A DNA stretch of 16,931 bases from the NCBI RefSeq assembly GCF_047807365.1, contig NZ_JBLOUI010000048.1, positions 1 to 16,931 on the forward strand, in the 5' to 3' direction. The DNA is from Peptacetobacter sp900539645 (GTDB lineage Bacteria > Bacillota > Clostridia > Peptostreptococcales > Peptostreptococcaceae). Below are positions 14,501 to 16,931 of the stretch, piece after piece (positions within the stretch are counted from its first letter, which is position 1; every line of letters starts with the position of its first letter). Under the pieces are notes generated by a model. That model worked only from the letters and a program-made list of their open reading frames with translations, did not search any database and was not told where the DNA came from. A program made the translations under genes and the position numbers.

Positions 14501-15058
14501 ATGAATACTAAAAAATTGACATTTAGTGCTATGTGTGTTGTTGTAAACCTTGTATTAGGAACTGTTATGGGTATGATACAGATACCACTTCTATTCCTTG
14601 ATACTATAGGTACTATACTTGGTGCAGTTGTACTTGGACCATTATGGGGTGCTTTAATAGGTGGATGTAGTAACCTTGTACTAGGTGTTATATCAGATCC
14701 TACAAACATACCATTCGCAATAGTTAACATAGCTACTGGTCTTATAGTAGGGTTCATGGCTAAAAAAGGAAACTTTGGTTACAAAAAAGCTATCATAACA
14801 GGTATCATACTTGCTGTAGTTTGTCCTATGATAGGAACACCTATATCAGTTTATATGTTCGGTGGACTTAGCGGAAGTGGAGCTGACTTATTAGTTGGAG
14901 CACTTTTACAGGCTGGACAGCAGATATTCACAGCAGCATTTATACCAAGAATATTAAGTAATATAGTTGATAAACCATTATCTTGTTTATTAGTTGTATT
15001 ATTTATATCTAAAATGCCTAAGAATTTCCTTGCTCAGTTTAAATCACAGGAAAACTAA
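14501..15058 (+). CDS. ECF transporter S-component (CD3073-type)
   Basis: The 185-residue integral membrane protein has the size and layout of an energy-coupling-factor S-component: five or six hydrophobic helices, an N-terminal FSAMCVVVNLVLGTVMGMI helix, a Gly-rich VVLGPLWGALIGGCSNLVLG segment, the PTNIPFAIVNIATGLIVGF region, and a C-terminal GADLLVGALLQAGQQIF stretch. S-components bind a small molecule and dock on a shared EcfA/A'/T module, which must be encoded elsewhere. It resembles the family annotated from C. difficile as CD3073, usually found beside a TudS-related desulfidase, as here. That suggests uptake of a thiolated compound, but the ligand is unknown. GGGGGG (14486-14491) precedes the ATG by 9 nt. 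Confidence 0.85.
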   Translation: MNTKKLTFSAMCVVVNLVLGTVMGMIQIPLLFLDTIGTILGAVVLGPLWGALIGGCSNLVLGVISDPTNIPFAIVNIATGLIVGFMAKKGNFGYKKAIITGIILAVVCPMIGTPISVYMFGGLSGSGADLLVGALLQAGQQIFTAAFIPRILSNIVDKPLSCLLVVLFISKMPKNFLAQFKSQEN

Positions 15059-15103
15059 AGCTGGCGAGGAGTTTATAAAATCCTAAATAAATCTTTGCAA
15101 GCT

Positions 15104-15156
15104 AAAAAAGAGTCATCTTATATACGTTAAAAAACGTTTTGAGAAGGCTCTTTTTT
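15104..15156 (+). terminator. Terminator between the S-component and desulfidase genes
   Basis: An A-run plus GAGTC (15110-15114) pairs with GGCTC (15146-15150) and the following T-run, with an inner ACGTT/AACGT stem at 15124-15137. It would reduce but perhaps not abolish read-through into the desulfidase gene. I see no clear promoter after it. Confidence 0.75.
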
Positions 15157-15215
15157 GTTGTAAAATCTAATTATGTAGAAATTTAAAAATTAAAATTTTT
15201 TGGAGGTAATAAATT

Positions 15216-15767
15216 ATGAAGGATATTATACTTGTATCTCATTGTATGTTAAATACTTTTTCTAAGGTAGAAAGTTTTGGAGAGGAAGAAGGAAGAGAAG
15301 AAGCAAGAAGAAAGGTAATGAAAACAATTATAGAAAATGGAATTGGGATAATTCAGCTACCATGTCCAGAGCTTATAATGTATGGAACAAAGAGATGGGG
15401 ACACGTTAAAGACCAGTTTGACACACCTCATTTTAGAAACGTATGTAGATGCGAATTTGAAATATACTTACAGCAGCTACAGGAATATATAAACAACGGC
15501 TACAATATAATAGGAATATTAGGTATAGATGGAAGTCCATCTTGTGGAGTAGACCTTACTTGTGTTGGAGATTGGAGAGGAGAAATAGGAAGTAATCCAA
15601 ATCTTAGACAGACAATAGACAGTATAAAATATGTAGGAGAAATGGGAGTACTTATGGACGAAATTTCAAAAATACTTTCTGAAAATGGAATAGAATTAGA
15701 AATGTTCGGATTCCAGACAGAAACAGCGGATAAAATCTGTGAAAGAATAGAAAACGCTATCAAATAA
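15216..15767 (+). CDS. TudS-related putative desulfidase (CD3072-type, DUF523-like)
   Basis: The 183-residue protein matches the TudS/DUF523 pattern: SHCML near the N-terminus, PCPEL in the middle and GSPSCG later. These give Cys10, Cys50 and Cys110, which in the thiouracil desulfidase TudS hold an oxygen-sensitive [4Fe-4S] cluster whose free iron takes the sulfur from the substrate. The enzyme should be cytosolic. It is close to the family annotated from C. difficile as CD3072, whose genes sit next to the CD3073-type S-component, as here. The simplest reading is import of a thio-compound followed by sulfur removal; the natural substrate is not known. TTGGAGGT (15200-15207) lies 8 nt before the ATG. 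A terminator lies between the two genes. Confidence 0.88.
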   Translation: MKDIILVSHCMLNTFSKVESFGEEEGREEARRKVMKTIIENGIGIIQLPCPELIMYGTKRWGHVKDQFDTPHFRNVCRCEFEIYLQQLQEYINNGYNIIGILGIDGSPSCGVDLTCVGDWRGEIGSNPNLRQTIDSIKYVGEMGVLMDEISKILSENGIELEMFGFQTETADKICERIENAIK

Positions 15768-15834
15768 AAAAATAATAAAAAATAAGGTGTAATAAATATT
15801 TTTTACATAAATTTTAAAATTTTCAGAAAAAAAG

Positions 15835-15863
15835 TTGCAATATTGGAAATAATATGTTTTAAT
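15835..15863 (+). promoter_or_regulatory. Promoter of the lysine riboswitch transcript
   Basis: TTGCAA (15835-15840) and TTTAAT (15858-15863) with a 17-nt spacer lie about 27 bp before the base of the riboswitch aptamer, a normal distance. An alternative -10 is TAATAT at 15860. Confidence 0.55.
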
Positions 15864-15889
15864 ATACTTATCAAAAAAACAGAATAATA

Positions 15890-16057
15890 AACCAAGGTAG
15901 AGGCGCTATTGTTCAATAGTATCTAGAGGAGTTGGCAGACGTTGAATTTAGAGAAAGGGGATATAGCCGAAGAGAGAATATATGGCGGTAATTCTTTCTG
16001 GGCCTGTATATAACATATGCAGGACTGTCGCTTTAATAAGTGTTGAGCTACAAGGTT
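15890..16057 (+). ncRNA. Lysine riboswitch (L-box)
   Basis: The L-box landmarks occur in order: AGGTAGAGGCGC at the 5' side, a CTATTG/CAATAG hairpin followed by AGTAT, the conserved GGGGATATAGCCGAAG, a hairpin with AGAGAGAAT pairing to ATTCTTTCT, then the GGGCC junction and a CCTG...CAGG hairpin leading to GGACTGTC. The base stem P1 forms from AACC and GTAG (15890-15900) with CTAC and GGTT (16048-16057). When lysine binds, P1 is stable and the downstream terminator can form. The sequence ACTTTG (16059-16064) can instead pair with CAAAGT (16080-16085) as an antiterminator. No lysine gene follows within the window; a minus-strand transposase is next. Confidence 0.93.
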
Positions 16058-16074
16058 ACTTTGTATGAATACAG

Positions 16075-16106
16075 CGGTTCAAAGTTTCCTTTGGACCGTT
16101 TTTTTA
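16075..16106 (+). terminator. Riboswitch-controlled terminator
   Basis: CGGTTCAAAG (16075-16084) pairs with CTTTGGACCG (16089-16098) across a TTTC loop with one G-U pair, then seven Ts. Its 5' arm overlaps the proposed antiterminator, which fits lysine-induced termination. Confidence 0.92.
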
Positions 16107-16273
16107 TTAGAAATAAAGTAAAGGGCGATATATTTGGCAAAATTATAGAAATTTGCAAAAGGTTTTTATTATTGGTTTTGTTAACTTGATATGAAAAAAA
16201 TACTCTCGAAACAAAAAATAAATCGATGGGTTAAACTTGATTTCAAAAATTTTAAAAAATTGCACAACAAATA
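16107..16273. other. Non-coding AT-rich stretch between riboswitch terminator and transposase
   Basis: No gene with a ribosome site is visible. An imperfect direct repeat occurs, GTTAACTTGATATG at 16180 and GTTAAACTTGATTTC at 16230, each followed by an A/T run. The second copy may mark the end of the insertion sequence, but its matching end lies outside the window, so the border cannot be fixed. Confidence 0.4.
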
Positions 16274-16303
16274 AACCTAACAAAATTATAAATTTTTTAG
16301 GTT
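16274..16303 (-). terminator. Terminator hairpin of the transposase gene
   Basis: AACCTAA and AAAATT (16274-16287, with one bulged C) pair with AATTTT and TTAGGTT (16291-16303) around a 3-nt loop, 10 bp past the transposase stop. On the minus strand an AT-rich tail follows without a clean T-run. Confidence 0.55.
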
Positions 16304-16313
16304 AACTTTTCAA

Positions 16314-16931
16314 CTAATGATTGATGAACCAATTAACTTTTTCTTGGTGACTACATTTAATACCACAAACTTCAGCTGGTGTTAGATTATTTAAAGACGA
16401 ATGTTTTCTAATGAAATTGTAATAAAATATGAAATTGCTGATAATACTATTAGCACTAAGCTCTTCTTTAAATCCTTTAAGGTTGTTATACCAAGCTTTG
16501 AAAGTTTCATTGAAGGCTTCTATTACATTATTTGAAATATAGTCACTAAAATTTTCTACGACTATATGTTCACTACCATAAAAGGTGTATTTAATAGCTT
16601 CTTCATAAGATTTTAAGCCATCTGTAACAATTGATTTAGGAGAGCCGAAGGCACTAGCCTTTTTAAATAGTGAAAAAGCACAATCAGAACCTCGTGATTT
16701 GTTTAGATTCCAGGATAGAACAAACCTTGTTTCAGAATCTATACAAACCCAAAGATAAAATTTTTCACCAGCAATTTTTACGATAGTTTCATCAGCGTGC
16801 CATTCATCTGAATCACCTAGATATAAATCTTTTGATAGTTCATCACCAATTGTTTTAAAGTATATATCAAAAGTTTTAATCCATTTTGATATGGTTACAT
16901 GAGATACTTTGATATTCATGTAATCAAATAA
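16314..16931 (-). CDS. IS6/IS240-like DDE transposase, 5' end outside the window
   Basis: The frame is open to the window edge, so at least 205 residues are present and the N-terminus is missing. Visible parts are a helix-turn-helix end (IKVSHVTISKWIKTF), then the RNase-H-like DDE core: WHADET with the first Asp, ETRFVLSWNLNKSRGSDCAF, SIVTDGLKSYEEA with the second Asp, and NNVIEAFNETFKAW with the Glu, followed by GFK and FYYNFIRKHSSLNNLTPAEV. This order is that of IS6-family (DDE_Tnp_IS240) transposases, which move by replicative transposition and cointegrates. No stop or frameshift is seen in the visible part. It reads toward the lysine riboswitch and occupies the position of the gene the riboswitch would control. 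Confidence 0.9.
   Translation of the reverse strand, partial: LFDYMNIKVSHVTISKWIKTFDIYFKTIGDELSKDLYLGDSDEWHADETIVKIAGEKFYLWVCIDSETRFVLSWNLNKSRGSDCAFSLFKKASAFGSPKSIVTDGLKSYEEAIKYTFYGSEHIVVENFSDYISNNVIEAFNETFKAWYNNLKGFKEELSANSIISNFIFYYNFIRKHSSLNNLTPAEVCGIKCSHQEKVNWFINH

Noticed and set aside
16191..16274. A 27-codon plus-strand frame (MKKILSKQKINRW...) between the riboswitch terminator and the transposase
   Set aside because: It has no ribosome binding site, is highly AT-biased, and crosses the likely IS border, so it is not credible as the riboswitch-controlled gene.

Overview
The window is AT-rich DNA with strong GGAGG-type ribosome binding sites and clean Rho-independent terminators. It looks like a low-GC Gram-positive of the Clostridia. 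A sigV/rsiV-type pair, a stand-alone glutaminyl-tRNA synthetase, an L-box lysine riboswitch and an ECF S-component followed by a TudS-like desulfidase (the pair I know from Clostridioides difficile as the CD3073/CD3072 families) point to Peptostreptococcaceae. The family assignment is inference.

Layout. 1-134: a strong imperfect hairpin. 135-2100: a plus-strand cluster of an EcsC-family protein, a pentapeptide-repeat protein with a Qnr-like C-terminus and a GNAT acetyltransferase, closed by a terminator. 2429-3811: an ECF sigma factor and its RsiV-type membrane anti-sigma factor, with a candidate autoregulatory promoter and a bidirectional terminator. 4092-5267 (minus): a membrane fusion (adaptor) protein with a good sigma-A promoter and no transporter partner in the window. 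5578-8583 (plus): a PH-like-domain membrane protein, then a cytosolic gamma-glutamyltransferase-family enzyme. 8695-9309 (plus): an unrecognised zinc-ribbon protein. 9693-11357 (minus): glnS. 11692-14234 (plus): two membrane-anchored extracytoplasmic proteins of unknown function, each followed by its own terminator. 14501-15767 (plus): the ECF S-component and the desulfidase, separated by a terminator. 15835-16106: promoter, lysine riboswitch and terminator. 16314-16931 (minus): a DDE transposase (IS6/IS240-like) that runs off the window and stands where the riboswitch-controlled gene should be.

The most unusual signal is a pair of related stem-loop elements at 3938-4098 and 9481-9676. Each lies between convergent genes, just past the stop codon of a minus-strand gene. 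They share a 71-nt core, 66 of 71 identical. All five differences respect one secondary structure: one compensatory base-pair swap, one A-U to G-U change and two unpaired positions. The cores are carried on long stems of unrelated sequence that nevertheless pair. I do not recognise it as a known riboswitch or ribozyme. It could be an undescribed structured RNA family or a foldback/MITE-like mobile element.
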